Source: Sulfitobacter sp043557345 (lineage in GTDB: Bacteria > Pseudomonadota > Alphaproteobacteria > Rhodobacterales > Rhodobacteraceae). From it: DNA of 64,000 nucleotides. The notes under the pieces are model-generated. The model had not been told where the DNA came from and searched no databases. It saw only the letters and a list, made by a program, of their open reading frames with translations. Both the position numbers and the translations under genes were made by a program. This document shows positions 17,847 through 26,211 of this stretch, piece by piece; position 1 is the first letter of the stretch, and each line of letters starts with the position of its first letter. The stretch lies in assembly GCF_043557345.1 (NCBI RefSeq), contig NZ_JBIFFV010000010.1, positions 1 to 64,000 on the forward strand, given 5' to 3'.

Positions 17847-18995
17847 TCACGCCACGCGGTTGCCCATCGCATAGACCGCGCGCAGGATCGGCGCGTCTTT
17901 CATGATGTCAAAGAGGATCAGATCGGCGCGCGCGCCCAAAGCGATCTCGCCCCGGTCGGTCAGCCCTGCATGATGCGCGGGCGTGCGGGTCACGGTGGCG
18001 AGGCCGCGCGCCATATCGCCCCATAGGGTGCCCAGTTGCACGGCGCCCAGCAAAAGCGCTGCGGGCACATAGTCCGAGGACAGGATGTCGAGCAGGCCCA
18101 GTTCCGCCAGTTCCCTCGCCGCGACATTGCCTGAATGCGAGCCGCCGCGCACGAGGTTCGGCGCGCCCATGATCGTGGCGATGCCTTGGGCATGGCACGC
18201 CTCTGCCGCTTCGCGGGTGGTGGGGAATTCGGCCAGCCGCACGCCATGGGCATGGCTGGTCGCGACCTGCGCGGCGGTGGTGTCGTCATGGCTGGCCAGC
18301 GCCGCCCCATAGCGCGCCGCCGCCGCCACCGCGGCCGCTTCATGTTTCGCGCCAAGCCGCTCTTGCAACCCATGCAGGAAGGTGACGTAATCGCCGAAGT
18401 CCTCGCGCGGCAGGCCGTTCTTGCCGCAGACGTAATCCTCGAATTTTTGCACGTCGCGGAATTGCCGCTGGCCGGGGGTGTGATCCATTAGGCTGACGAT
18501 GCCGACCTTGTCGTCGGGGCCAAACTCGGCCAGTTCCTCCTCCAGCGTTTCCGAGCAGATCTCGGCGCGCAGGTGGATATGGTGGCTGATCGCCAGCGCC
18601 CCGCTGTCGCGCATCATCAGGATCTCATCGGCCATGTCGCGGGCGTATTTTCCGTAGCGTTTGCGCCCCGCGTCCGAGAGGATCGACCCCACCCGGATCG
18701 CATCGAAAACCGTGGTGATCCCGGTGCCCGCCAACTCGCGGTCATGGGCGATGATCGCGGCACGGTGCGGCCAGTCGACCTTGGGTCGCGGCTTCATATG
18801 GCGTTCAAGGTTATCGGTATGCAGTTCTACCAGCCCGGGGGCGAGAATGCGCCCCTCGCAATCGACCGCCCCTTTGGGCAGGGCGGTGCCTTCGGCGATA
18901 TCGGCGATCATCCCGTCGCGCAGCACCACGCTGCCGGGGATCACCGCATCGGGCAGGATGATTTTGGCATTGGCGAGAATGGTTTCTTTTGTCAT
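17847..18995 (-). CDS. phnM: Ribose 1-methylphosphonate 5-triphosphate diphosphatase PhnM
   Basis: A 382-residue amidohydrolase of the C-P lyase pathway. It removes pyrophosphate from ribose-1-phosphonate 5-triphosphate to give the substrate for PhnJ. The LVELHTDNLERHMKPRPKVDWP segment carries the first metal ligands and the characteristic PhnM phrase; 'SLMDHTPGQRQF' and HDDTTAAQV follow. The start is the internal ATG (MTKETILANAK); the upstream extension is Arg-rich and unlike the family. It is divergent from the DUF1045 gene and the only core enzyme gene outside the phnG-N run. Confidence 0.93.
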   Translation of the reverse strand: MTKETILANAKIILPDAVIPGSVVLRDGMIADIAEGTALPKGAVDCEGRILAPGLVELHTDNLERHMKPRPKVDWPHRAAIIAHDRELAGTGITTVFDAIRVGSILSDAGRKRYGKYARDMADEILMMRDSGALAISHHIHLRAEICSETLEEELAEFGPDDKVGIVSLMDHTPGQRQFRDVQKFEDYVCGKNGLPREDFGDYVTFLHGLQERLGAKHEAAAVAAAARYGAALASHDDTTAAQVATSHAHGVRLAEFPTTREAAEACHAQGIATIMGAPNLVRGGSHSGNVAARELAELGLLDILSSDYVPAALLLGAVQLGTLWGDMARGLATVTRTPAHHAGLTDRGEIALGARADLILFDIMKDAPILRAVYAMGNRVA

Positions 18996-19042
18996 GTGAG
19001 CGTCACGCTTGTTGCGCATCCATGGATGCAGGGAGAAGATGA

Positions 19043-19720
19043 ATGAAGTTCGACCGCTACGCGATCTATTACACGCCACAGGGCGCATTGGCCGAGGCTG
19101 GGGCCGCTTGGCTGGGGTGGGATTTGGCGCGCGGGCGTGCCGTGGCGCATCCTGAGGTCGCGGGGCTCGACGTGGCCGCCCTGACCCAGACGCCGCGCAA
19201 ATACGGGCTGCATGGGACGATCAAACCGCCGTTCGTGCTGTCCGAGGGCACCACGGCTGACGGATTGCTGGCCGAGTTCGCGGCGCTTTGCGCGCGGCTT
19301 GCGCCGGTCACGCTCGACGGGCTCGCGCTCACCCCGCTGGGCCGCTTTCTGGCGCTGACGCCCGAGGGGGACACCGCCGCGCTCAACACCATGGCCGCCG
19401 AGGTGGTGCGCGGCCTTGACCCCTTCCGCGCCCCGCCGACCGAGGCCGATCTGGCCCGCAGGCGTCAGGCCAATCTGACCCCAGTGCAAGAGGCCAACCT
19501 CAGCCAATGGGGCTATCCCTACGTGATGGAGGCGTTCCGCTTTCACATCACCCTGACCGGCAAGCTGCCCAAGGGCGATCTGCCGCAGGTCACCGCAGCG
19601 CTCGCCCCCTATATCACGCCGCATCTGCCGCAGCCCTTCGTGCTGGACAGCCTGACGCTGGTGGGGCAGGCCGAAGACGGTATGTTCCATGAGGTTCACC
19701 GCGCGGCCCTTTCGGGATAA
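19043..19720 (+). CDS. DUF1045 phosphonate-operon protein with 2H phosphoesterase motifs
   Basis: A 225-residue protein of the DUF1045 family found in C-P lyase clusters. Two HxT motifs are visible, HGT at 57-59 and HIT at 168-170, each after a hydrophobic strand. This is the signature of 2H phosphoesterases, a superfamily rich in cyclic phosphodiesterases. The ATG follows GGGAGA. It is divergent from phnM and its last 25 bases overlap the 3' end of convergent phnN. No phnP is seen in the cluster, so this protein may open the cyclic phosphate made by PhnJ. That is inference; family membership is well supported. Confidence 0.85.
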   Translation: MKFDRYAIYYTPQGALAEAGAAWLGWDLARGRAVAHPEVAGLDVAALTQTPRKYGLHGTIKPPFVLSEGTTADGLLAEFAALCARLAPVTLDGLALTPLGRFLALTPEGDTAALNTMAAEVVRGLDPFRAPPTEADLARRRQANLTPVQEANLSQWGYPYVMEAFRFHITLTGKLPKGDLPQVTAALAPYITPHLPQPFVLDSLTLVGQAEDGMFHEVHRAALSG

Positions 19721-20247
19721 AGCGCCGCCAGCGCCTGTGCCACGGTCTGCGTGAGCGGACCGTAATTGTCGATCTCAATGGCGGCGATATGGTCGGGCAA
19801 GTCCCGTTCGGCGCGGGCCAGACGGGCGGTGATTTCCGCTTCGCTCTCGCGGCCACGGCCCCGCAGCCGCGCGGCCAGCACTTCGGGCGCGGCGGTGAGC
19901 GACAGCACCCCGAACCGGTCAAACCTGAGCTTCGCTTCGGTCAGCACCGCGCGCGAGAGGTTGGCCAGCACGTCGCGCCCCTCGGCCAGCGCCATATCGA
20001 CCGCGATGGGAATGCCATAGCGCAGCCCATGCGCGGCCCAGCTGAGGGCAAAGGCGCCCTCTGCCTCCAACCGCAGGAATGTGTCCTCGTCGATCCCGTC
20101 GAAGTCTTCGCCGCCCGCTTCGCTGGGCCGGGTGATGGCGCGGCGGGCGAGGAAGAGGTCGGCCCGCGCTTCCGCCAGCGCTGCCATCACGCTGTCCTTG
20201 CCCACGCCCGACGGCCCCACCACTGCGATGAAACGCCCGCGCCTCAT
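19696..20247 (-). CDS. phnN: Ribose 1,5-bisphosphokinase PhnN
   Basis: A 183-residue kinase of the guanylate-kinase fold. The P-loop GPSGVGKD is at 11-18, and ARRAITRPSEAGGEDFDGID is the PhnN form of the substrate-binding region. It phosphorylates ribose 1,5-bisphosphate to PRPP, the last step of carbon salvage from the C-P lyase pathway. It overlaps phnL by 4 bases upstream, and its 3' end overlaps the convergent DUF1045 gene by 25 bases. Confidence 0.93.
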   Translation of the reverse strand: MRRGRFIAVVGPSGVGKDSVMAALAEARADLFLARRAITRPSEAGGEDFDGIDEDTFLRLEAEGAFALSWAAHGLRYGIPIAVDMALAEGRDVLANLSRAVLTEAKLRFDRFGVLSLTAAPEVLAARLRGRGRESEAEITARLARAERDLPDHIAAIEIDNYGPLTQTVAQALAALYPERAAR

Positions 20248-20927
20248 GCGGCCAGTCCGGGGGTGAAGCGGGTCACGTCCACTTCGCGGTCGCAGATTTG
20301 GTCGCGGGCGGCCTCATCATGGAAGATGCCCAAGATCGCCGTGCCGCGGGCCTTGGCCCCTTCGATCAGCGCCAGCACCGTGGCGCGGTTGGAGGGGTCA
20401 AGGCTCGCCGTCGGCTCGTCCAGCAGCAGGACGGGATAGGGATGCGCAAAGCCGCGCGCGATGTTCACCCGCTGCTGCTCCCCGCCGGAAAAGGTCGTGG
20501 GGCTAAGCTGCCAGAGCCGTTCGGGGATGTTGAGCTGTGCCAGCAATTCTCCGGCCCGCGCCCGTGCCTCGGCCTCGCTGCTGCCCACCGCGCGCAGCGG
20601 CTCGGCCACGACATCCAGCGTCGCCACCCGTGGCACGACGCGTAGGAACTGGCTGACATAGCCCAGCACATGACGGCGCAACGCCAGTATCTCGCGCGGG
20701 GCGGCTTGGGCGACATCCAGATCGCCCACCATGATCCGGCCCGAGGCGGTCAGGTAATTCCCATAGATCATCCGCATCAGCGTCGATTTCCCGGCCCCCG
20801 ACGCCCCGGTCAGCGCCACGCATTCGCCCTGCGCCATGGTCAATTCGCCGCCGCGCATCACCGGGATCACCGCAGCGCCCTGATTGTGCAGGGTGAAGGA
20901 TTTGCTTACATTTTCCACGCGTATCAT
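20244..20927 (-). CDS. phnL: C-P lyase complex ABC-type protein PhnL
   Basis: A 227-residue ABC ATPase: Walker A GASGAGKS at 41-48, an FSGGEQQRVNIARG signature and LLLDEPTASLD. In E. coli PhnL associates with the C-P lyase core and is not a transporter ATPase; the substrate step is methylphosphonate transfer to ATP with PhnG, PhnH and PhnI. A gap of 52 bases separates it from phnK, the only notable break in the phnG-N run. It overlaps phnN by 4 bases. Confidence 0.93.
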   Translation of the reverse strand: MIRVENVSKSFTLHNQGAAVIPVMRGGELTMAQGECVALTGASGAGKSTLMRMIYGNYLTASGRIMVGDLDVAQAAPREILALRRHVLGYVSQFLRVVPRVATLDVVAEPLRAVGSSEAEARARAGELLAQLNIPERLWQLSPTTFSGGEQQRVNIARGFAHPYPVLLLDEPTASLDPSNRATVLALIEGAKARGTAILGIFHDEAARDQICDREVDVTRFTPGLAA

Positions 20928-20979
20928 GGTTTATCCTTGCTCGGTATACCGTTGGGATTGAAAGGTTTTCTTTGCATTT

Positions 20980-21750
20980 TCACACCTGTAGCACGCTAGA
21001 GACCAAAAGCTGCGTATAGCCGTGCTGCGGGTCGTCCAAGACCTGATCCGTGAGCCCGGTTTCCACTACATGGCCGTCCTTCATCACCATCAGCCGGTCC
21101 GCCAGCAGCCGCACCACCGCCAGATCATGGGTCACGATGATCGCGCTCAGCCCCATTTCGCGCACAAGCCCGCGCAACAGGTCGAGCAGCCGCGCTTGCA
21201 CGCTCACGTCCAGCCCGCCCGTGGGTTCATCCATGAAGACCAGCCGCGGCCCGGTCACGAGGTTGCGGGCGATCTGCAAGCGCTGCTGCATCCCGCCAGA
21301 GAAGGCCGAGGGCCGGTCGTCGATCCGATCGGCGTTGATCTCAACCCGGCCCAGCCAATCGGTGGCGCTGGCGCGGATGTCGCCGTAGTGCCGGGCGCCC
21401 ACGGCCATCAGACGCTCGCCCACATTGCCGCCTGCGCTGACGTTCATGCGCAGCCCGTCGCGGGCGTGTTGGTGCACAAAGGCCCAATCGGTGCGCGACA
21501 ACATCCGGCGTTCGGGCTCGCTCATCGTTACCGTGTCGCGCAGCCCCTCGGCGCGGGTGTCGAAACGCACCGCCCCGCGATCCGGCGTGAGATGCCCCGC
21601 CAGCGTGTTCAGCAGCGTCGACTTGCCCGAGCCGCTTTCCCCGACGATGCCCATGACTTCACCCGGGTAGAGGTCAAAGCTGACATCCGTGCAGCCGATC
21701 CGCGCGCCATAGAATTTCGCGATGTTTTCCACTTGCAACAAGGGGGTCAT
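20980..21750 (-). CDS. phnK: C-P lyase complex ABC-type protein PhnK
   Basis: A 256-residue ABC ATPase. Walker A GESGSGKS is at 37-44, FSGGMQQRLQIARN is the signature, and Walker B is LVFMDEPTGGLDVS. PhnK docks on the PhnGHIJ core and is needed for turnover in vivo. The internal ATG is used (MTPLLQVENI), which overlaps the phnJ stop by 4 bases; the longer frame is Arg/Gly-rich and runs through phnJ. Confidence 0.93.
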   Translation of the reverse strand: MTPLLQVENIAKFYGARIGCTDVSFDLYPGEVMGIVGESGSGKSTLLNTLAGHLTPDRGAVRFDTRAEGLRDTVTMSEPERRMLSRTDWAFVHQHARDGLRMNVSAGGNVGERLMAVGARHYGDIRASATDWLGRVEINADRIDDRPSAFSGGMQQRLQIARNLVTGPRLVFMDEPTGGLDVSVQARLLDLLRGLVREMGLSAIIVTHDLAVVRLLADRLMVMKDGHVVETGLTDQVLDDPQHGYTQLLVSSVLQV

Positions 21751-22616
21751 GCCATGCCCTCCACCACAGGGACCGCATCCGCGCCGCGATGCCCGGCGGC
21801 CTGACGGGCCGCGCAGTAATCGGTGTCGGAACACATGAACAGACGCCCACCTGCGTCATCGACGATCAACTCGTCGAGATAGCTGTCTTCGGCCCCGCAA
21901 AGGCCGCAGGGATGCTCGGCCTTGCTCGCCTCGAAAGGGTGGTCCTCGAAATCCAGCGAGACGACCTGCGTATAGGGCGGCAGCGCATAGATCCGCTGTT
22001 CGCGCCCCGCGCCGAAGAGTTGGATCGCGGCCATTTCCAGTTTCGGATTGTCGAACTTCGGGATCGGCGAAGGGTCCATCACATAGCGCCCCTCGACCTT
22101 GACCGGATAGGCATAGGCCGTGGCGATCGCGCCGTGCTGCGCGATGTCTTCGTAAAGTTTCACGTGCATCAGACCGTATTCCTCCAGCTCGTGCATCTTG
22201 CGGGTCTCGACCTCCGAGGGCTCAAGAAAGCGCAGCGGTTCGGGGATCGGCACCTGATAGACCAGCACCTGATCCTCGCGCAGCGCGGCTTCGGGGATGC
22301 GGTGGCGGGTTTGGATAACGCTGGCCTCGGTCGTGGCTTCGGTCACGGCGACGCCAGCGGTCTTTTGGAAAAAGCGGCGGATCGAGACGGCGTTGGTCGT
22401 GTCGTCCGCGCCTTGGTCGATCACCTTAAAGGTATCCTCGGGCGTCAGTACGGCGGCAGAGACTTGCACCCCGCCCGTGCCCCAACCGTAGGGCATTGGC
22501 ATCTCGCGGCTGGCAAAGGGCACCTGATAGCCCGGGATCGCCAGCCCTTTCAGGATCGCCCGGCGGATCATCCGTTTGGTCTGCTCGTCCAGATAGGCAA
22601 AATTGTAGTCGTTCAT
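21747..22616 (-). CDS. phnJ: Carbon-phosphorus lyase PhnJ
   Basis: The radical-SAM enzyme that breaks the C-P bond, 289 residues from the chosen ATG (MNDYNFAYLDEQ). Four Cys fall at 237, 240, 262 and 268, with the same spacing as the iron-sulfur ligands plus essential Cys of E. coli PhnJ (241, 244, 266, 272). MPMPYGWGTGG and QGADDTTNAVSIRRFF are invariant family phrases. AAGGA precedes this ATG. A further in-frame ATG at 22667 has GGAGG and a 4-base overlap with the phnI stop, so a 17-residue longer form is possible. The product is 5-phosphoribosyl 1,2-cyclic phosphate. Confidence 0.95.
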   Translation of the reverse strand: MNDYNFAYLDEQTKRMIRRAILKGLAIPGYQVPFASREMPMPYGWGTGGVQVSAAVLTPEDTFKVIDQGADDTTNAVSIRRFFQKTAGVAVTEATTEASVIQTRHRIPEAALREDQVLVYQVPIPEPLRFLEPSEVETRKMHELEEYGLMHVKLYEDIAQHGAIATAYAYPVKVEGRYVMDPSPIPKFDNPKLEMAAIQLFGAGREQRIYALPPYTQVVSLDFEDHPFEASKAEHPCGLCGAEDSYLDELIVDDAGGRLFMCSDTDYCAARQAAGHRGADAVPVVEGMA

Positions 22617-22663
22617 GCCCCGGTCCTTATGCCTGTCTTGGTCACTCTGTGTCATGGCAGGGT

Positions 22664-23767
22664 TCATTCCGCGGCCTCCCGCGCTGCGTCTTGCACCGCG
22701 GCTGTCGCCTCGCGGCGCAGTTTGCGGATCAGTTCGAGTTCGGATTGGAAATCGACGTAATGGGGCAGTTTGATATGCTCCAAGAACCCCGTCGCCTGAA
22801 TGTTGTCGGCGTGATAGAGCACGAATTCCGCGTCCTGCGCCGGCGCGTCGAGGTTGTCTTCGCCCAACTCCTCCCAACGCAATGCCCGGTCCACCAGCGC
22901 CATGGAGATCGCCTTGCGCTCGGACATGCCAAAGACCAGCCCATAGCCGCGGGTGAACTGCGGCGGCTCGGTTTTGGAGCCTGTAAATTGGTTCACCGTC
23001 TCGCATTCGGTGAGCGCCACCTCGCCAATCTCGATGGCGAAACCCAGTTCGGGGATGTCCATTTCGACCGCGACTTTGCCGATGCGCAGTTCCGCGACGA
23101 AAGCGTGGTTGCGCGCATAGCCGCGTTGCGTGGAATAGGCCATGCCGAGCACGAAGCCCTCGTCGCCGCGGGTCAGCGCCTGCAGGCGCAGGTCGCGGGT
23201 GGCGGGCAGTTCCAGCGGTTCGCGCGTCAGGTCGCGCGGCGGGGTCTGACTGTCCGTGTCGCGTTGCATCAGCCCCTCGCGGTCAAGGAATTCCATGATG
23301 TGCGGCGTCTCCGCGGGTGGCGCGCCCTCGGGCGCTTCGGGGGCCGGGGGCACCTCACCATCGGCGGCGAGTTTGAAATCCAGCAGCCGGTGCGTGTAGT
23401 CGAAGGTCGGCCCCAAGACCTGCCCGCCCGGCGCATCCTTGAAGGTGGCCGAGACGCGGCGGTCGCAGGCCATGCTGCCGGTGTCCATCGGGCGCGAGGC
23501 CCCGAAACGCGGCAGGGTGGTGCGATAGGCGCGGATCAGAAACACCGCTTCGATCAGATCGCCGCGCGCCTGTTTGATCGCCAGCGCGGCGAGGTCGGGG
23601 TCGTAGAGCGAGCCTTCGGCCATCACTCGGTTCACCGCCAGCGTCATCTGCTCGCGAATTTGCGCGACGCTGAGTTCCGGCACGCTTGCGTCACCGCGCC
23701 GCTCTTCGGCCAGCCATGCGTGGGCGTTGTCGATCGCCCGCTCGCCGCCTTTTACCGCTACGAACAT
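22664..23767 (-). CDS. phnI: C-P lyase core subunit PhnI
   Basis: A 367-residue core subunit, the usual length. It starts MFVAVKGGERAIDNAHAWL, the conserved PhnI opening. The later YGLVFGMSERKAISMALVDRAL stretch and LPHYVDFQSELELIRKLR near the end are typical. With PhnG, PhnH and PhnL it exchanges the adenine of ATP for the alkylphosphonate. The start touches the phnH stop (1-base overlap), and the end meets phnJ. Confidence 0.95.
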   Translation of the reverse strand: MFVAVKGGERAIDNAHAWLAEERRGDASVPELSVAQIREQMTLAVNRVMAEGSLYDPDLAALAIKQARGDLIEAVFLIRAYRTTLPRFGASRPMDTGSMACDRRVSATFKDAPGGQVLGPTFDYTHRLLDFKLAADGEVPPAPEAPEGAPPAETPHIMEFLDREGLMQRDTDSQTPPRDLTREPLELPATRDLRLQALTRGDEGFVLGMAYSTQRGYARNHAFVAELRIGKVAVEMDIPELGFAIEIGEVALTECETVNQFTGSKTEPPQFTRGYGLVFGMSERKAISMALVDRALRWEELGEDNLDAPAQDAEFVLYHADNIQATGFLEHIKLPHYVDFQSELELIRKLRREATAAVQDAAREAAE

Positions 23768-24327
23768 CAGGACACCTTTGTGCTTCGGGGCAGCGCCGCC
23801 AGACGGTCACCGCAGGTGAAAATGAAATCCAATCCGCGCGGGAAGAGTGCCGCGTTTTGCTGAAAGGCGGCGCGCTCGGGCAGCGACAGTGCCGCCTTAT
23901 CCTTGATGCCGGGGCCGGAGAGGGCCGCGCCATCGCGGCGCAGATCGTCCACCTCGACGATCAGCGTGGCAGAGCGGTCGGGGTAGGCGGCGGTCCCGAG
24001 GGGGAAGTCGCCGCGCGGCAGGTCGTCCCAAGCGCCCAAGGCGAAGTGCGCCGCAGTTGCGGGGGCGAAGGGCGCGCCGGTGTGGAAGGTGATCCAGTCG
24101 CGTAGCTCAGGCCGGTCGAAGCCGGGCGCGAGGTAGAGCGGCGTTTCGGGGTCGCAGAGCGTCAGCAGGACGACCCCGGCGGCGGTGGAGAGGCCCGCAG
24201 GCGGTTCGGCTCCGGTCACGCGGTTGATCTCACCCGGTTTGGCCATGGCGTTCATCACCGCGCGAAAGGCGAAAGCGGCGTCTTTGGGCGCGTCGCGAAA
24301 CCCGCCCGTCAGCGATAGGGTCTGCAT
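23767..24327 (-). CDS. phnH: C-P lyase core subunit PhnH
   Basis: A 186-residue core subunit. It has the conserved start LTGGFRDAPKDAAFAFRAVMNAMAKPG, and later LCDPETPLYLAPGF and TCGDRLAALPRST at the end. PhnH binds PhnJ in the GHIJ assembly. It overlaps phnG and phnI by single bases, so the whole run is one translation unit. Confidence 0.95.
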   Translation of the reverse strand: MQTLSLTGGFRDAPKDAAFAFRAVMNAMAKPGEINRVTGAEPPAGLSTAAGVVLLTLCDPETPLYLAPGFDRPELRDWITFHTGAPFAPATAAHFALGAWDDLPRGDFPLGTAAYPDRSATLIVEVDDLRRDGAALSGPGIKDKAALSLPERAAFQQNAALFPRGLDFIFTCGDRLAALPRSTKVS

Positions 24328-24785
24328 CAGTCTTCTCCTCTGACCATAGTGAAGAAGTCGACCTTGGTGGCGGCGGCCTTGGCGGCACGGCTGGCGCGGC
24401 GCTGGCTTTCGATCCGGGCCAGCGGGTCGAGCAGTTTGGCGCGAACCTCATCCGCCGCGTCGCTCTGCATCAGCGCGTCGGTAAGGGCTGCTTGCAGCGC
24501 CTTGTCGCGGCTGCGGCCCTGCACATAGGCGTGGCCGTCTGGCCCCTCCAACAGCCGCACCGAGCAGCGCGTGACCGACATCTCCCCCATGTTGAAGGCA
24601 TCGCCCACAGCGCCCATCCGGCCCCGCAGCATGACGCCGCCGATCTCGGGCGCGCGGAGCACCTCATGGGCGGGCAGGGGGCCAAATCCCTCCCACAGCC
24701 GGGCGAGATCGCGGGCCTCGGCCCGTGCGAGCAGGCCCATCCACGCCTGCCTGTCGCGGGTCTTTTCCTTGGTTTCAACGGTCAT
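24327..24785 (-). CDS. phnG: C-P lyase core subunit PhnG
   Basis: A 152-residue core subunit and the first gene of the phnGHIJKLN run. RQAWMGLLARAEARDL, GGVMLRGRMGAVGDAFNMGEMSVTRC and GRSRDKALQAAL match the family. PhnG forms the centre of the C-P lyase core with PhnI. A GTCTA half-site overlaps its start region, which suggests direct repression by divergently encoded PhnF. Confidence 0.95.
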   Translation of the reverse strand: MTVETKEKTRDRQAWMGLLARAEARDLARLWEGFGPLPAHEVLRAPEIGGVMLRGRMGAVGDAFNMGEMSVTRCSVRLLEGPDGHAYVQGRSRDKALQAALTDALMQSDAADEVRAKLLDPLARIESQRRASRAAKAAATKVDFFTMVRGED

Positions 24786-24830
24786 CTAGACACCTTGCGT
24801 ATTTGTCTAATTTACTATACAACTAGACAA
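24785..24830. promoter_or_regulatory. Candidate PhnF operator, three GTCTA half-sites
   Basis: The short phnF-phnG divergent gap carries TTGTCTA at 24803-24809 and its exact inverse TAGACAA at 24824-24830, plus a third TCTAGACA block next to the phnG start. GTCTA/TAGAC half-sites are the style bound by HutC-subfamily GntR repressors, to which PhnF belongs. Confidence 0.55.
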
Positions 24831-24886
24831 GTATTAGCCGCTGGCCTTCCGCTGGCGCAAGCATGGATATGTGAAACTTCTGCGAC

Positions 24887-25600
24887 ATGGCCCGTACTGC
24901 GATCTGGAAAACCATCACCGCCGCCCTGACCCATGACATCGCCACGGGGAAATACGCCCCCGGCGACCGGCTTCCGACCGAGGCGCAATTGGCGGCGCGG
25001 TTTGGGGTCAACCGCCACACGGTGCGCCGCGCGATCGGCGCCATGAACGAGAGCGGGCTGACCTATAGCCGCCGGGGCGCAGGCGTCTTCGTGGCGCAGC
25101 GGCCCACGGATTATCCCATTGGCAAACGGGTGCGCTTTCACCAGAACCTCGCGGCGGCGGGGCGGGTGCCGGCCAAGCAGATTTTGATGCTAGAGACCCG
25201 CGCCGCCTCGGCCCATGAGGCGGCGCAGCTTGGGCTGGAAGGCGCAGCGCTGGTGCATGTCTATGAGGGGCTGTCGCTGGCCGATGAGCAGCCCATCGCG
25301 ATCTTCCGCAGCATCTTTCCCGCCGCGCGGTTTCCCGATCTGTTAACGGCGCTTGAGGCCAGCCGCTCGGTCACCACCGCCTTGGCGCAGGGTGGGGTGG
25401 CGGATTACACCCGCGCCTCCACCCGGCTGACGGCGAAGCTTGCCACTGCCACGCAGGCGCTGCATCTGCGGCTGTCCGAAGGCGCGCCGATCCTGCGCTC
25501 GGCGGGGATCAATGTGGACCCCGAAGGCGTGCCGGTGGAATACGGGGTGACCTGGTTCGCGGGCGACCGGGTGACGCTGACGCTCAACCCCGGCGACTAG
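24887..25600 (+). CDS. phnF: GntR-family phosphonate regulator PhnF
   Basis: A 237-residue GntR repressor of the HutC subfamily. The winged helix covers about 1-70 (YAPGDRLPTEAQLAARFGVNRHTVRRAIG), and a UTRA ligand domain fills the rest (VYEGLSLADEQPIAIFRSIFP, then EYGVTWFAGDRVTL). It is divergent from phnG over a gap holding matching half-sites, so control of both is likely. It converges with the acetyltransferase gene with a 4-base overlap at the stops. Confidence 0.9.
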   Translation: MARTAIWKTITAALTHDIATGKYAPGDRLPTEAQLAARFGVNRHTVRRAIGAMNESGLTYSRRGAGVFVAQRPTDYPIGKRVRFHQNLAAAGRVPAKQILMLETRAASAHEAAQLGLEGAALVHVYEGLSLADEQPIAIFRSIFPAARFPDLLTALEASRSVTTALAQGGVADYTRASTRLTAKLATATQALHLRLSEGAPILRSAGINVDPEGVPVEYGVTWFAGDRVTLTLNPGD

Positions 25601-26211
25601 CCGTATTTCTCAAGAAATGCTTCGGCGGGGAAGGTCTGGAAATCCTCGAGCGATTCTTGCAGCCGATCATGTGGCCAATCCCACCACGCCAATTCCTCCA
25701 TTCGCGCTGCAATGCTTTCGGAAAAGCGGCGGCGGAGCGGTTTGGCGGGGATGCCGGCGACGATCATATAGGGGGCGACATCGCGGGTGACGATGGCCCC
25801 GCCCGCCACCACCGCGCCGTGCCCGATGGTCACCTCGGGCCGGACCTGCGCGCCGTGGCCCAACCATGTATCATGGCCGATCACCGTGCGGCGGCTGCGG
25901 CGCAGGGCGAACCAATCGGCGTCATTCTCGGCCCCGTCGAAGTAGTCTCCGGCGCGGTAGTGGAAGTGGTGCAGGCTGGCCTTTTCCATCGGGTGATCCG
26001 TGGCCCCGATGCGGACACCGGCGGCGATATTGCTGAACTTGCCGACTTGGGTGTTGGCGATGTCGCACCAGCGGTCGCAATAGGAGTAATCCCCGATTTC
26101 GGAATGGGCGAGGCGCGTGGCGCGCCCGATCTCGACATAGCGCCCGAACTGCGTGTCAGTCACTTCGCAGTCCGGGTGAAGGAAGGGCGCATCCGCTTTG
26201 AGACGCGCCAT
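25597..26211 (-). CDS. Hexapeptide-repeat acetyltransferase of phosphonate cluster
   Basis: A 204-residue transferase with left-handed beta-helix repeats, visible as runs such as IGDYSYCDRWCDIANTQVG and TIGHGAVVAGGAIVTRDVAP. The active-site region LHHFHYRAGDYFDGAEND resembles xenobiotic acetyltransferases. Members of this subfamily occur in phn operons of alphaproteobacteria and may modify aminoalkylphosphonates, in the way PhnO does with a different fold. It directly follows the second phnE gene (1-base overlap), so it is expressed with the importer. The substrate is unknown. Confidence 0.82.
   Translation of the reverse strand: MARLKADAPFLHPDCEVTDTQFGRYVEIGRATRLAHSEIGDYSYCDRWCDIANTQVGKFSNIAAGVRIGATDHPMEKASLHHFHYRAGDYFDGAENDADWFALRRSRRTVIGHDTWLGHGAQVRPEVTIGHGAVVAGGAIVTRDVAPYMIVAGIPAKPLRRRFSESIAARMEELAWWDWPHDRLQESLEDFQTFPAEAFLEKYG

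Noticed and set aside
21747..23006. Extended 419-codon form of phnJ
   Set aside because: The extra N-terminal part runs antisense-free through phnI in another frame; the family start and Cys spacing fit the internal ATG.
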